Shown: positions 20,151-28,651 of the stretch, in pieces
How the letters are laid out: the number at the start of each line of letters is the position of its first letter
How positions within the stretch are numbered: the stretch's first letter is position 1
Assembly: GCF_000988205.1 (NCBI RefSeq)
Contig: NZ_LAYQ01000019.1
Coordinates: forward strand, 1 to 64,000
DNA from: Corynebacterium minutissimum
GTDB lineage: Bacteria; Actinomycetota; Actinomycetes; Mycobacteriales; Mycobacteriaceae
DNA: 64,000 bases
Direction of reading: 5' to 3'
The notes under the pieces: generated by a model
What the model was told of the DNA's origin: nothing
Databases searched by the model: none
What the model saw: only the letters and a program-made list of their open reading frames with translations
Position numbers and translations under genes: made by a program

Positions 20151-21206
20151 ATGGCAGATAAGAAGGCAGACCAGAAGCCGGAGCAGCGCCAGGGCGGACT
20201 AGGCAAGGGACTGGCCGCTCTCATTCCGTCTGGCCCGGGTGCTCCCTCCCGCAAGCCGCGTCTTGGGGATTCGGCGGCTGACATTATCCTCGGCGCTTCG
20301 ACCGGCGGGGCTCAGGGCTCTGCGGCAAAGAAGGTGCAGGGTGCGCCGACCATCCAGCAGTCCACTGGCTCGAAGAAGCGGCAGGCGAAACCTTCGGTGA
20401 TTGGTGCGACGTACCGGGAGATCTCCGTCGGGGACATCATGCCCAACCCGAAGCAGCCGCGTTCTGTCTTCGACGAAGATGAGTTGGCGGAGCTGGTCCA
20501 CTCCATCAAGGAGTTTGGCCTGCTGCAGCCGGTCGTTGTGCGCCCCGCCGAGGAGGGCGGCTTCGAGCTCATCATGGGTGAGCGCCGCTGGCGCGCCTCC
20601 TCCAAGGCGGGCCTGGCCACCATCCCGGCCATTGTGCGCGATACCAAGGATGATGATCTGCTGCGGGATGCGCTTCTGGAGAACATCCACCGCGTGCAGC
20701 TCAACCCGCTGGAAGAGGCCCACGCCTACCAGCAGCTGCTGGAGGAATTCGGCGTGACCCAGAACGAGTTGGCTGATCGCATCGGCCGCTCCCGCCCGCA
20801 GGTCACCAACATGATTCGCCTGCTCAAGCTGCCGGTCAGCGTGCAGAAGCGCGTCGCCGCTGGCACCTTGTCCGGTGGCCATGCCCGCGCGCTGCTGGGT
20901 CTGCCGGATGCCGAGGCCATGGAGCTCATTGCGAACCGCATCGTGGCCGAGGGCCTGTCCGTGCGCGCCACGGAGGAAGCCGTCACCCTATACAAGCGCG
21001 ACGGCAAGCCGGCCGAGCCAAGCAAGAAGCCTGCCGCCCCGCAGCCGCAGTTCTTTACCGATTCCGCTGAACGTCTGGCCGATCGCTTTGACACCAAGGT
21101 CACCGTCACCATGGGCAAGCGCAAGGGCAAGATGGTCGTCGAATTCGGCGACCAGGAAGACTTCGAGCGCATTCTGGCCCTCATTGAGGGCAAGGAAAGC
21201 AGCTAG
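20151..21206 (+). CDS. parB: chromosome partitioning protein ParB
   Basis: 351 aa. Basic N-terminus, linker, then the CTP-binding domain with [19 protein letters not shown] and [13 protein letters not shown], and the [23 protein letters not shown] that reads parS, followed by a C-terminal dimerisation domain. It loads at parS as a CTP-dependent clamp. Six exact parS palindromes occur 18-41 kb downstream on this window. Confidence 0.96.
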   Translation: MADKKADQKPEQRQGGLGKGLAALIPSGPGAPSRKPRLGDSAADIILGASTGGAQGSAAKKVQGAPTIQQSTGSKKRQAKPSVIGATYREISVGDIMPNPKQPRSVFDEDELAELVHSIKEFGLLQPVVVRPAEEGGFELIMGERRWRASSKAGLATIPAIVRDTKDDDLLRDALLENIHRVQLNPLEEAHAYQQLLEEFGVTQNELADRIGRSRPQVTNMIRLLKLPVSVQKRVAAGTLSGGHARALLGLPDAEAMELIANRIVAEGLSVRATEEAVTLYKRDGKPAEPSKKPAAPQPQFFTDSAERLADRFDTKVTVTMGKRKGKMVVEFGDQEDFERILALIEGKESS

Positions 21207-21212
21207 CTGACC

Positions 21213-21788
21213 ATGCTTGTCCAAGCCGTCAACGAAGGCGTTGCCATCAACCCCTTGGCGGCCCGATCCATCTTCTGGGAGCTGAAGACCACGGTCGCTG
21301 ATCCGGCCTTCGAGAAGGAAGCATGGATCAGCTCCACGCTGCTGCGCTGCGGCGAGTGCGGGTTTACCGTGGGTGATGAAGCCACCGTGTTCTTCTGCCC
21401 GCCCGATCTTGCCCCCGGTGCCGCAAAGCTGCCCACCTCCCCTGTTTCGGAGGACGCGGTGCTGGTGTCCTCCCTGTTCGTGAAGTCGCACCGTGCGGCG
21501 AAGGGCTTGGAGGCAGTGCTTCTCGATGCCACCATCATGCACCTCACCTCCCGCGAAGCCAGCGCCGTTGAGGCCTTTGGTTACCGCGATGCCCGCGCCG
21601 CCGAGAATCTTTTGCGGGATAAGCCCGGCCGTATCGGCCTACTACCGGTAGAAACGCTGGAATCCGCCGGTTTCAGGGTGGAGCGCGATCACCCCATCAC
21701 GCCGCGCCTGCGCCTCGAGCTGCCGCCTGCCTTCGATCTGCTGACCGCAGCCGCCGTGGAGGACCTCCTCGCCCGCGCCTTGGCCTAG
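21213..21788 (+). CDS. GNAT-like acetyltransferase homologue (Rv3916c position)
   Basis: 191 aa. Residues 1-130 have the alternating strand/helix pattern of a GNAT fold, with a CGECGFTVGDEATVFFCPP segment and a C-terminal winged-helix-like part (RDKPGRIGLLPVETLESAGF). The position between parB and cwlM is conserved (Rv3916c in M. tuberculosis). The substrate is unknown, and I cannot confirm an acetyl-CoA motif. It is probably cotranscribed with parB (6 bp gap). Confidence 0.6.
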   Translation: MLVQAVNEGVAINPLAARSIFWELKTTVADPAFEKEAWISSTLLRCGECGFTVGDEATVFFCPPDLAPGAAKLPTSPVSEDAVLVSSLFVKSHRAAKGLEAVLLDATIMHLTSREASAVEAFGYRDARAAENLLRDKPGRIGLLPVETLESAGFRVERDHPITPRLRLELPPAFDLLTAAAVEDLLARALA

Positions 21789-21794
21789 ATACAG

Positions 21795-21945
21795 GATGGT
21801 TCTAGTAAGAAGGTTCTACTCAAACGGTTCTGTTGGGGGCAAGGGAACCTTTTGGAAAGTCCTAGAAGGTTTGTTTGGGGGCAAGGAAACCGTTTGACTG
21901 GAACCATTTGAGGGGAACCGTCTGGGACGGCACCCCCCCTAGGCT
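21795..21945. repeat. GGTTC/GAACC repeat cluster between convergent genes
   Basis: About 150 bp built of related units. GTTGGGGGCAAGGGAACC and GTTTGGGGGCAAGGAAACC are an imperfect direct repeat, and CAAACGGTTC can pair with GAACCTTTTG around the first. More GGTTCT/GGAACC copies lie on both sides. It may end both flanking transcripts or be the remnant of a small repeat element. Confidence 0.6.
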
Positions 21946-21948
21946 CCA

Positions 21949-23133
21949 TTAGGAAGAGCGCTCCGCGCGCAGGAGCTCGTCGAAGCGGTACGTGCCGGTC
22001 ACGGCGGTGTCCTCGTCGAGGAGGTAGAGGCGCTTGACGGAGACAACGATGGCCTCGGCGATGTCATCGCGGCACTCCGGGTTGGTCAGGATTGCCACGT
22101 CCTTGGGGCTGGTCAGGTAACCCAGCACCACCTGCACCACCGGCATCTGAGTCAGGCGCAGCAGCGCCCACGTGCGGCCGTGGTTGCGGCAGTTGCCCAG
22201 CTCGGTGCGGGCAACGATCTCACGCTGGATGAAGCCGGAGAGCGTTTCACCAATGAGGGAGGAGTTACCGGATTCCGACCCAAAGTAGAAGGTGGCCACG
22301 CCGTTGGCCTTTTCCGTGGGGTACTCATCGCAGGCCAGCGAAATAACCAGGTCAGCGCCGAAGGCATTGGCTATGTCGGCGCGGTCATGGATGGAGGGAT
22401 CATCGGTACGCGGGCGCGAGATGATGGTCTCCATGCCGGCGGCGATCATGCGGCCGGCAACGCGCTCGGCCAGATCCCAGAGGATCTCTTCCTCCGTGAT
22501 GTCGCCATAGCGGCCCTTGACCGTGCGGCCCTTGTTGAAGCCGCCGAGGCTGGGATCGATCACCACGCGCTTGCCCGCAAGCTTGGGGCCCGCATTGCGC
22601 ACGCGTTCGCGCTCTTGGATATTGTGCGCCGAGCCGCCGGTGATGCGCCGGCCCAGCAGGTTGAGCGCGTTGATGGTGGCCGGGCCGCAAATGCCATCGC
22701 TGCGCAGGCCGGAGTTCAGTTGGTATTCCGCCAGCGCCGCGTAGGTGCGGGCCCCAAAATGGCCATCGATGCGTTCTTGGTAGAAGCCGAGTTCCTGGAG
22801 CTGTTGCTGCAGCTGGGATACATCATCGCCCACCTGCACGTTGCCCGGTTCATAAGCCAGCACGCGCGCGCCCAAGGTGTAGGAAGCCTGACGCAGCTCA
22901 CGCAAAGTAAGGTCATCAATATCGCCGCTGGGTACGATACCGCGGGATTGCTGGAAGGCTTTGAGCACTTGTGCCAGCTCGCTATCAAAGTGCTTATCGG
23001 CTTCGGAGTACTTCTGCTTCTTCCAGTCGGACAACGTCCCCTGGTAGTCAGTCATCAGGCCGAGGCGGGCAAGGGTTGCGCGTGCTTCGGCGACCCGAAC
23101 GCTCTGGTCACCTACACGTAAAACGCGGTTCAC
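21949..23133 (-). CDS. cwlM: CwlM-like amidase-fold protein, zinc ligands missing
   Basis: 394 aa from GTG 23133 (AAAGGGG 6 nt upstream); a further TTG start is less likely. Two peptidoglycan-binding-like domains (about 1-90 and 95-165) precede an Amidase_3 fold (about 185-385). Amidases have IDPGHGG; here it is IDPSLGG, losing the first zinc His, and the later His is replaced in ISLACDE. No signal peptide. In mycobacteria CwlM is cytoplasmic and, when phosphorylated, activates MurA; a similar regulatory role fits the lost zinc site. It lies in the conserved trxB-trxA-cwlM set. Confidence 0.85.
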   Translation of the reverse strand: MNRVLRVGDQSVRVAEARATLARLGLMTDYQGTLSDWKKQKYSEADKHFDSELAQVLKAFQQSRGIVPSGDIDDLTLRELRQASYTLGARVLAYEPGNVQVGDDVSQLQQQLQELGFYQERIDGHFGARTYAALAEYQLNSGLRSDGICGPATINALNLLGRRITGGSAHNIQERERVRNAGPKLAGKRVVIDPSLGGFNKGRTVKGRYGDITEEEILWDLAERVAGRMIAAGMETIISRPRTDDPSIHDRADIANAFGADLVISLACDEYPTEKANGVATFYFGSESGNSSLIGETLSGFIQREIVARTELGNCRNHGRTWALLRLTQMPVVQVVLGYLTSPKDVAILTNPECRDDIAEAIVVSVKRLYLLDEDTAVTGTYRFDELLRAERSS

Positions 23134-23198
23134 ACCTACCCCTTTCGTGATCAAGGAGGCGCACCTTAGTGCGCCGTCAACGAGTTAAAGACTACCAG

Positions 23199-23522
23199 TT
23201 AGAGCTGCTTCTTTACCTGTGCCACGATGTCGGCCTTAGAACGCAGGCCAACGAACTCATCGACCTTCTCGCCGTTCTTGAAAATCAGGACGGAGGGGAT
23301 GGACATGATTTGGAACATAGCACCCAGGGTGCGCTCTTCATCCACATTGACCTTGACCACGGAGACATCATCACCGAGCTCCTCGGCGACCTCCTCGAGG
23401 ATCGGGGACAGCTTCTTGCACGGCCCACACCATTCGGCCCAGAAGTCCACGACGACGGGCTTGCCAGCCTCCACGACATCCGCGCGGAAGGAATCAGTAG
23501 TGACGTTTTTAATGTTGCTCAT
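23199..23522 (-). CDS. trxA: thioredoxin
   Basis: 107 aa from ATG 23522. Active site WAEWCGPCKK, cis-proline SIPSVLIFKNG. Reduces protein disulfides using electrons from TrxB, encoded 8 bp upstream. The longer frame into trxB is not used. Confidence 0.96.
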   Translation of the reverse strand: MSNIKNVTTDSFRADVVEAGKPVVVDFWAEWCGPCKKLSPILEEVAEELGDDVSVVKVNVDEERTLGAMFQIMSIPSVLIFKNGEKVDEFVGLRSKADIVAQVKKQL

Positions 23523-23529
23523 GTGATCA

Positions 23530-24456
23530 CTAACGGTTCTCGGCCAGGAAATGTTCCGCATCAATCGCCGCGCGGCAACCGGAGCCCGCAGCGGTGATGG
23601 CCTGCTGGTAGTGGTCATCCACCAAGTCACCACAGGCAAAGACACCTGGCAGTGAGGTCTTGGTGGACGGCTGCTCCACCACCACGTAGCCAGCTTCATC
23701 GGTCTCTACCTGGCCGTTGAGGAAACCGGAGCGCGGGTCGTGGCCAATGGCCACGAACATGGCGGTCAAATCCAGCTCGCTGGTCTCACCGGTCAGTACG
23801 TTCTTGACCTCGAGGGCACCGACCTTGCCGTCCTTCTCCAGGACGCGCTCGACGGTGGTGTTAGTCAGCCACTTAATCTTTGGATTGTCCTTGGCTCGCT
23901 CCAGCATGATCTTGGAGGCGCGGAAGTTCTCCGAGCGGTGGATAATGGTGACGGTCTCGGCGAACTTGGTGAGGAAGGTAGCCTCCTCCATGGCGGAATC
24001 GCCGCCGCCGACGACGGCGATGTTGTGGTCCTTGAAGAAGAAGCCATCGCAGGTGGCACACGCGGACACGCCGCGGCCGGTCAGCTCTGACTCGCCGGGA
24101 ATCCCCAGGTAGCGCGGAGCGGCACCGGTAGCGAGGATGACAGCGCGGGCTTCATAAACCTCGTCGCCCACGTGCAGCCTCTTCACCTCGCCGTCGAGCT
24201 CGATGGAATCTACGACTTCCATGCGCAGGTCGGCACCGAAGCGGATGGCCTGGGCGCGCATCTCTTCCATGAGCTCAGGGCCCATGATTCCCTTCTGGAA
24301 GCCCGGGTAGTTCTCTACCTCGGTGGTGTTCATGAGTTCGCCACCGTATTCAAAGCCCTCGAAGACGATGGGATTGAGCTCGGCGCGTGCTGCGTAGAGC
24401 GCTGCGGTGTAGCCGGCGGGGCCGGAGCCGACGATGGCGACATCGTGGATAGTCAC
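23530..24456 (-). CDS. trxB: thioredoxin reductase
   Basis: 308 aa. FAD-binding [16 protein letters not shown], redox motif [13 protein letters not shown]-binding [12 protein letters not shown] and C-terminal FAD motif [14 protein letters not shown] low-molecular-weight class flavoenzyme. Next to trxA and downstream of sigM, which controls thiol genes in related species. Confidence 0.97.
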   Translation of the reverse strand: MTIHDVAIVGSGPAGYTAALYAARAELNPIVFEGFEYGGELMNTTEVENYPGFQKGIMGPELMEEMRAQAIRFGADLRMEVVDSIELDGEVKRLHVGDEVYEARAVILATGAAPRYLGIPGESELTGRGVSACATCDGFFFKDHNIAVVGGGDSAMEEATFLTKFAETVTIIHRSENFRASKIMLERAKDNPKIKWLTNTTVERVLEKDGKVGALEVKNVLTGETSELDLTAMFVAIGHDPRSGFLNGQVETDEAGYVVVEQPSTKTSLPGVFACGDLVDDHYQQAITAAGSGCRAAIDAEHFLAENR

Positions 24457-24510
24457 TAAAAACTCCCTTGAAACGATAATTTTTAAGTAAGACTCAGATT
24501 CTACTCGCCC

Positions 24511-25053
24511 TCAGTCTATCGCCGCACGCAACACTTGCCGAGCCCGGGCTCGGCGCGACTTCACCGTGCCAGGCGCCACGCCCTGCACCTTAGCTACCGT
24601 ATCGATGGGATAACCTGCGACATCGGTGAGGTACAGCGCCTCGCGCTGGTCCTGGCGCAGCGTCTCCATCGCTTGGGCCACCGTGATGCGTTCCGCCAGG
24701 TTTTCGCTGGGGTTGTGCGCGAGCGCATAGTTGCGGTCATCCTCAATGATCTCCGCATCCAGGGATGCGTTTTCCCGATTCGATCGATGGTTGAGGAAGT
24801 CATAGCCGGAGTTCATCACCAGCCGGTGCAGCCATGTGCTCAGCGTGGCATCGTGCCGGTAGGAAGCCATGTTGCAGCTGGCCTTGAGCAGGGCCTCCTG
24901 CACAATGTCCTGCGCATCGTCATCGTTGCGCGTATAGCGTCGCGCCATGGCGGTCAGGCGCGTGCGGTGCTTTTCGACGATTGCCGAAAAGGCTTTAGTA
25001 TCTCCGCCAATGAAGGCGTCGACGAGTTCACGATCGGTCGGCTGTGCTGACAC
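24511..25053 (-). CDS. sigM: ECF RNA polymerase sigma factor SigM
   Basis: 180 aa from GTG 25053, with GGGGGG upstream. Region 2 includes DAQDIVQEALLKA, and region 4 includes LYLTDVAGYPIDTVAKVQGV with a helix-turn-helix and SRRARAR. The order sigM-trxB-trxA identifies it as SigM, a disulfide/oxidative-stress sigma factor in C. glutamicum. M. tuberculosis has the anti-sigma gene rsmA between sigM and trxB; here only 54 bp separate them. Partner control must come from elsewhere or be absent. Confidence 0.87.
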   Translation of the reverse strand: MSAQPTDRELVDAFIGGDTKAFSAIVEKHRTRLTAMARRYTRNDDDAQDIVQEALLKASCNMASYRHDATLSTWLHRLVMNSGYDFLNHRSNRENASLDAEIIEDDRNYALAHNPSENLAERITVAQAMETLRQDQREALYLTDVAGYPIDTVAKVQGVAPGTVKSRRARARQVLRAAID

Positions 25054-25192
25054 GAAGAATCCCCCCGGAAACTTGAGCAATGACAAGTGGGTCAACACAG
25101 TCCCCCAGCCGAAGCTGATGGTTTGTGATTGTCCCCCCGTTAATGTGTCTGCGAGTTTACGGGAAGATTCTGCTATCCGCTACGCGCCGCGT

Positions 25193-27721
25193 CTAACGTG
25201 TCGCGCTCACTGCGCGGCACGCACGCACGCGGCGTGCACGACGCAGCGCATCCTGGCATTCCAGCAGCACGCGGCGAAGTGCACGCGGACGTTCTTTGCC
25301 CAGGAATTCGCTGGTGGCAGCGTCGGCCATTGTGAGATCCGGGTAGAGGCCGCGCACGAGGCGGTTGGCAATCTCGATGGGGTGCTCCTCCCAGAGCTTC
25401 GCCAGAGAGGCGAAGTATTCCTGGGCAAAGGCCTCGGTGAGGTGGGCCGAACGCGGGGCGTTAAACGCCGCGAGCAGGGAATCCACCTCCGCGTTGGAGT
25501 ACTTGCCCGGCGTGCGCACGAGGTCGAAGACCTCCCGCTTGACCTCGGCTGCTGGGAAAGCATGGGAGGCGCCCAGGTAGGCGGCGGCACCGGTGAGCGT
25601 GTTATCGCGCTCCTTCTCAGCTTCCAGCTCTTCGGTGCTGACGGCATCGCGGGCGGCCAGCGCGCGCAGGATGGCCCAGCGGATATCCGGGTCGAGGGCG
25701 AGGCCGTCGAGGGATCCGTCGAGAAGCGCGCGCAGGCGCTGCGTGCCGGACTCCGCCGGGGTGGCGGCAAGTGCCTGGATGGCGGCGCGGGCGACGGTGA
25801 GCTGTGCGTCGGAGCCTGCCGGTGCTTGCTGCAGCACCTCCCACAGGCGCTCGGCGTAGTCGGCGCGAATCTCCTCGCGAGCCTCCTCGCCCACAAAGTG
25901 GTTGATGGCATAGGCGGCGTTGGCGAAGGCCGTGGTCAGAAGCGTCGGGTTGGACTCCGCCGGGGCGTGCTTCAGCACGGTGTCGAGGTAGGAGCGCACC
26001 GGCCACTCGCCATCGCGGGTGAGGTTCCACAGGGAGGTCCAGATAACCGCGCGGGAGAGCTCATCCGGAACTTCAGACAGGCGCGTGCGAATGGTCTCCA
26101 AGGAGGTCTCGTCGAAGCGGACCTTGGCGTAGGTGTGGTCGCCGTCGTTCAGCAGCAGCAACGCCGGCGCCTGAAGTCCAGATGCCTCGTCGAGGATGGT
26201 GCGCTCGCCCTCCAGATCGACGTCAAGGGTGGCGTATTTGTTCAGGGAGTCATCGAATAGCGTCACGTTGAGGCGGTGCGGGCGCGTGGTGTCTTCGGCC
26301 TCGACCACGATGGCGAGCTCGTGGATCTTATCGCCGTCGGTGTGAAGCTCCGGGGTGAGTGTATCCGGACCCCATGTGCGCAGCCAGGCGGTGGACCAGG
26401 CATCGAGGTCGCGGTCGGTGTGCTTCTTCAGGGCCTTGAGGAGGTCGTCGAAGGTGGCTGCGCCAAAGGCGTGCTCCTGGAAGTAGTCGCGCGCGCCGGC
26501 GTAGAAGTTCTCGCGGCCCACGTAGTGCACCAGCTGCTTGAGCACCGCCGCGCCCTTGGCATAAGTAATGCCGTCGAAGTTCTGGCGCGCGGCATCCACG
26601 TCTGGGATCTCGGCCTTGATCGGGTGCGTGGTGGGCAGCTGATCCTGCAGGTAGGCCCAGTTCTTGCGCTGACCGGCGAAGTTGACCCAGGCCTCGGTGT
26701 AGTCGGTGGCGTGCACCGAGGAGTCCGCGCCCATGAATTCCGCGAAGGACTCCTTGAGCCACAGGTCATCCCACCACTGCGGGGTGACTAGGTCTCCGAA
26801 CCACATGTGCGACATCTCGTGCAGGATCGTATTCGTGCGCCCGGCATGCTGCGCGCGGGTGGCGGCGGAACGGAAGAGGTAATGCTCCGTAAAGGTCACC
26901 AGGCCGGGGTTCTCCATCGCACCCAGGTTGTACTCCGGCACGAAGATGGAATCGTACTTGCCCCACGGGTAGGGGTAGCCGTAATTGCTGTGGAAGAAAT
27001 CCATGCCTTGCGCGGTGACCTGCAGGATCTCATCATCCAGGTACTCCGCCATGGAGGCGCGGGCAAAGGCGCGCAGCTCCACGCTCAGGGAACCATCGGG
27101 TGCGGTCCAGGTGCTGTGCTTCTCGACGTACGGCCCCGCCGCAAATGCCGTCAAGTACGTCGACAGCAGAGGCGTCGGCGCGAAGTGCGCTACTTCCCCA
27201 CCCTCGGTCTTCTCGCGGCCAACCTCCGGCTGGTTGCTGAGCAGTTGCCAGCCCTGCGGGCCGGTGAGGTGCACTGCGTAGCTGGCCTTGAGGTCCGGCT
27301 GGTCAAAGCAGGGGAAGATGCGGCGGGCATCGGAAGGCTCGAGGTGCGAGTAAAGGTACGTGGTGTCATCGGCCTGGTCGTGCATGCGGTGCAGGCCCTG
27401 GCCGGTACGGGAGTAATAGGAGGAGCCGGTGATCTCCACGGTGAGTTCCTCCCCCACCGGAAGATTGCGCAGGTAGACGCGTCCGCCATCGAAGGTGTTC
27501 TCCACTTCCTCGCCGTTGACGCGCACTGTGTGCACGGCCTTGCCCAGGTAGTCCACGAAGGTCTCGGGCTCGGTGGTGGCGAACGTAATGCGTGAGGTGA
27601 CCTCGTAAGAGTCGGCGTCGGTTGGCGCGCTCGTGACGTCGAGGTATAGCTCGTAGGTGCTCAGGCGCAGCGCGGCGCTGCGGGCGGAAGCTTCAGCATG
27701 GGTGAGGTTTGCGGTAGTCAT
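25193..27721 (-). CDS. pepN: aminopeptidase N (M1 metallopeptidase)
   Basis: 842 aa. M1 exopeptidase motif LGAMENPGLVTF and zinc motif HEMSHMWFGDLVTPQWWDDL with the third ligand in LKESFAEF, then the ERAP1-like C-terminal helical domain. It removes N-terminal residues from peptides in the cytosol. Present between sigM and murJ, where the actinobacterial order usually has no gene. Downstream of a cluster of AACAACT repeats in its promoter region. Confidence 0.94.
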   Translation of the reverse strand: MTTANLTHAEASARSAALRLSTYELYLDVTSAPTDADSYEVTSRITFATTEPETFVDYLGKAVHTVRVNGEEVENTFDGGRVYLRNLPVGEELTVEITGSSYYSRTGQGLHRMHDQADDTTYLYSHLEPSDARRIFPCFDQPDLKASYAVHLTGPQGWQLLSNQPEVGREKTEGGEVAHFAPTPLLSTYLTAFAAGPYVEKHSTWTAPDGSLSVELRAFARASMAEYLDDEILQVTAQGMDFFHSNYGYPYPWGKYDSIFVPEYNLGAMENPGLVTFTEHYLFRSAATRAQHAGRTNTILHEMSHMWFGDLVTPQWWDDLWLKESFAEFMGADSSVHATDYTEAWVNFAGQRKNWAYLQDQLPTTHPIKAEIPDVDAARQNFDGITYAKGAAVLKQLVHYVGRENFYAGARDYFQEHAFGAATFDDLLKALKKHTDRDLDAWSTAWLRTWGPDTLTPELHTDGDKIHELAIVVEAEDTTRPHRLNVTLFDDSLNKYATLDVDLEGERTILDEASGLQAPALLLLNDGDHTYAKVRFDETSLETIRTRLSEVPDELSRAVIWTSLWNLTRDGEWPVRSYLDTVLKHAPAESNPTLLTTAFANAAYAINHFVGEEAREEIRADYAERLWEVLQQAPAGSDAQLTVARAAIQALAATPAESGTQRLRALLDGSLDGLALDPDIRWAILRALAARDAVSTEELEAEKERDNTLTGAAAYLGASHAFPAAEVKREVFDLVRTPGKYSNAEVDSLLAAFNAPRSAHLTEAFAQEYFASLAKLWEEHPIEIANRLVRGLYPDLTMADAATSEFLGKERPRALRRVLLECQDALRRARRVRACRAVSATR

Positions 27722-27771
27722 GCGCTACATCTTAAACGTCGCTGCGGTGCGTATCACAGGTAAGCCGCCCG

Positions 27772-27830
27772 GAGTTGTTTCAGAGTTGTTTATTACTCCA
27801 TTGTTGTCCCTCTAGTTGTTAAAAAGTTGT
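27772..27830. repeat. AGTTGTT repeat cluster upstream of pepN
   Basis: AGTTGTT occurs four times, with a related TTGTTG, at intervals of 10-18 bp between 27772 and 27830, then again inverted in the yceI terminator. On the minus strand these read AACAACT. The same CAACAA/TTGTTG core makes the palindrome at the yceI promoter. Confidence 0.5.
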
Positions 27831-27869
27831 TGCCCGCAGTACCGAAATGGGCACTACGGGCAACAACTT
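27818..27869 (-). terminator. terminator of yceI
   Basis: AAGTTGTTGCCCG pairs with CGGGCAACAACTT. The minus strand continues TTTTTAAC. Confidence 0.75.
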
Positions 27870-27907
27870 AGAACTACTTCCTACGGTGAGGTTTCGCGCT
27901 TGATGGC

Positions 27908-28441
27908 TTACTGCTTGATGGCAGAAACCTCGAGCTCAATCTTGATGTACTCGGAGACGAGTACGCCGCCGGTCTTCAGCGGGGCGTTGAAGTCAATGCC
28001 GAAGTCGGTGCGGTTAATAGAGGTCTTAGCCTCGAAGCCCAAGCGGGTGTTGCCGAAGGGATCCTCGGCCACGCCGGTCTCTTCGACCTTGAAATCAACG
28101 GACTTGGTGGTGCCCTTGATGGTGAGATCACCGGTGACGGTGCCCTCGCCCTCCTCGTTAACGTCGAACTTGGTCGCAGTGAAGGTCATCTCCGGGAACT
28201 TCTCAACATCGAAGAAGTCCTCATTCTTCACGTGTGCATCGCGGTCAGCGTTCTTGGTATCGATTGACGCCGTCTTCACCGTGGCGGTGGCTGCGGAGTC
28301 AGTAATGTTCTCCCCTACCTTCAGGGTGCCCTCGAACTCGTTGAAATTGCCGCGCACCTTGGTGATCATGGCGTGGCGGGCAACAAAGCCGATGGTGGTG
28401 TGTGCCGGGTCCAGTGCGTACGTTCCTGCAGTGATAGTCAT
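27908..28441 (-). CDS. YceI family protein
   Basis: 177 aa from ATG 28441 (GAGGAACC upstream). Lipocalin-like YceI fold: YALDPAHTTIGFVARHAMIT at the start, VGENITDSAATATV in the middle, and TGDLTIKGTTKSVDF. No signal peptide, unlike E. coli YceI, so probably cytoplasmic. The family binds isoprenoid or other hydrophobic ligands, and in corynebacteria members are often stress-induced. A strong TATAAT and an overlapping palindrome point to repression. Confidence 0.88.
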   Translation of the reverse strand: MTITAGTYALDPAHTTIGFVARHAMITKVRGNFNEFEGTLKVGENITDSAATATVKTASIDTKNADRDAHVKNEDFFDVEKFPEMTFTATKFDVNEEGEGTVTGDLTIKGTTKSVDFKVEETGVAEDPFGNTRLGFEAKTSINRTDFGIDFNAPLKTGGVLVSEYIKIELEVSAIKQ

Positions 28442-28462
28442 GGGGTTCCTCAGTTCTCTAGT

Positions 28463-28488
28463 TTGTTGACGTGACAACAACAATTATA
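28463..28488 (-). promoter_or_regulatory. yceI promoter with overlapping palindromic operator
   Basis: TATAAT on the minus strand at 28483-28488. TTGTTG-N6-CAACAA (28463-28480) covers the expected start of transcription. A MarR-type repressor site is a reasonable guess. Confidence 0.6.
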
Positions 28489-28536
28489 CGCCCCTCCCCT
28501 TATCTGTCAAGGGAAGAGAGCGCAAGAACTACAAAG

Positions 28537-28632
28537 CCCCAGACCTGCAACCCGAAACCTGCAGGTGGGCGTCGTCAAGCGCGTTGCACATCTGAGTCAG
28601 CGAGCAGGGAGTTGCGGGATCGAGGTCTGGGG
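28537..28632 (-). other. large hairpin downstream of murJ
   Basis: CCCCAGACCT (28537-28546) and AGGTCTGGGG (28623-28632) are perfect 10-bp arms enclosing 76 nt, with further pairing CTGCAAC/GTTGCGG inside. It could terminate murJ, or be a structured RNA end. Confidence 0.5.
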
Positions 28633-28651
28633 AAATGCGTGAGGTGGTGTG

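Noticed and set aside
21795-21945. CRISPR-like or tandem gene-encoding repeat
   Set aside because: Units are irregular in length and spacing; no spacer structure.
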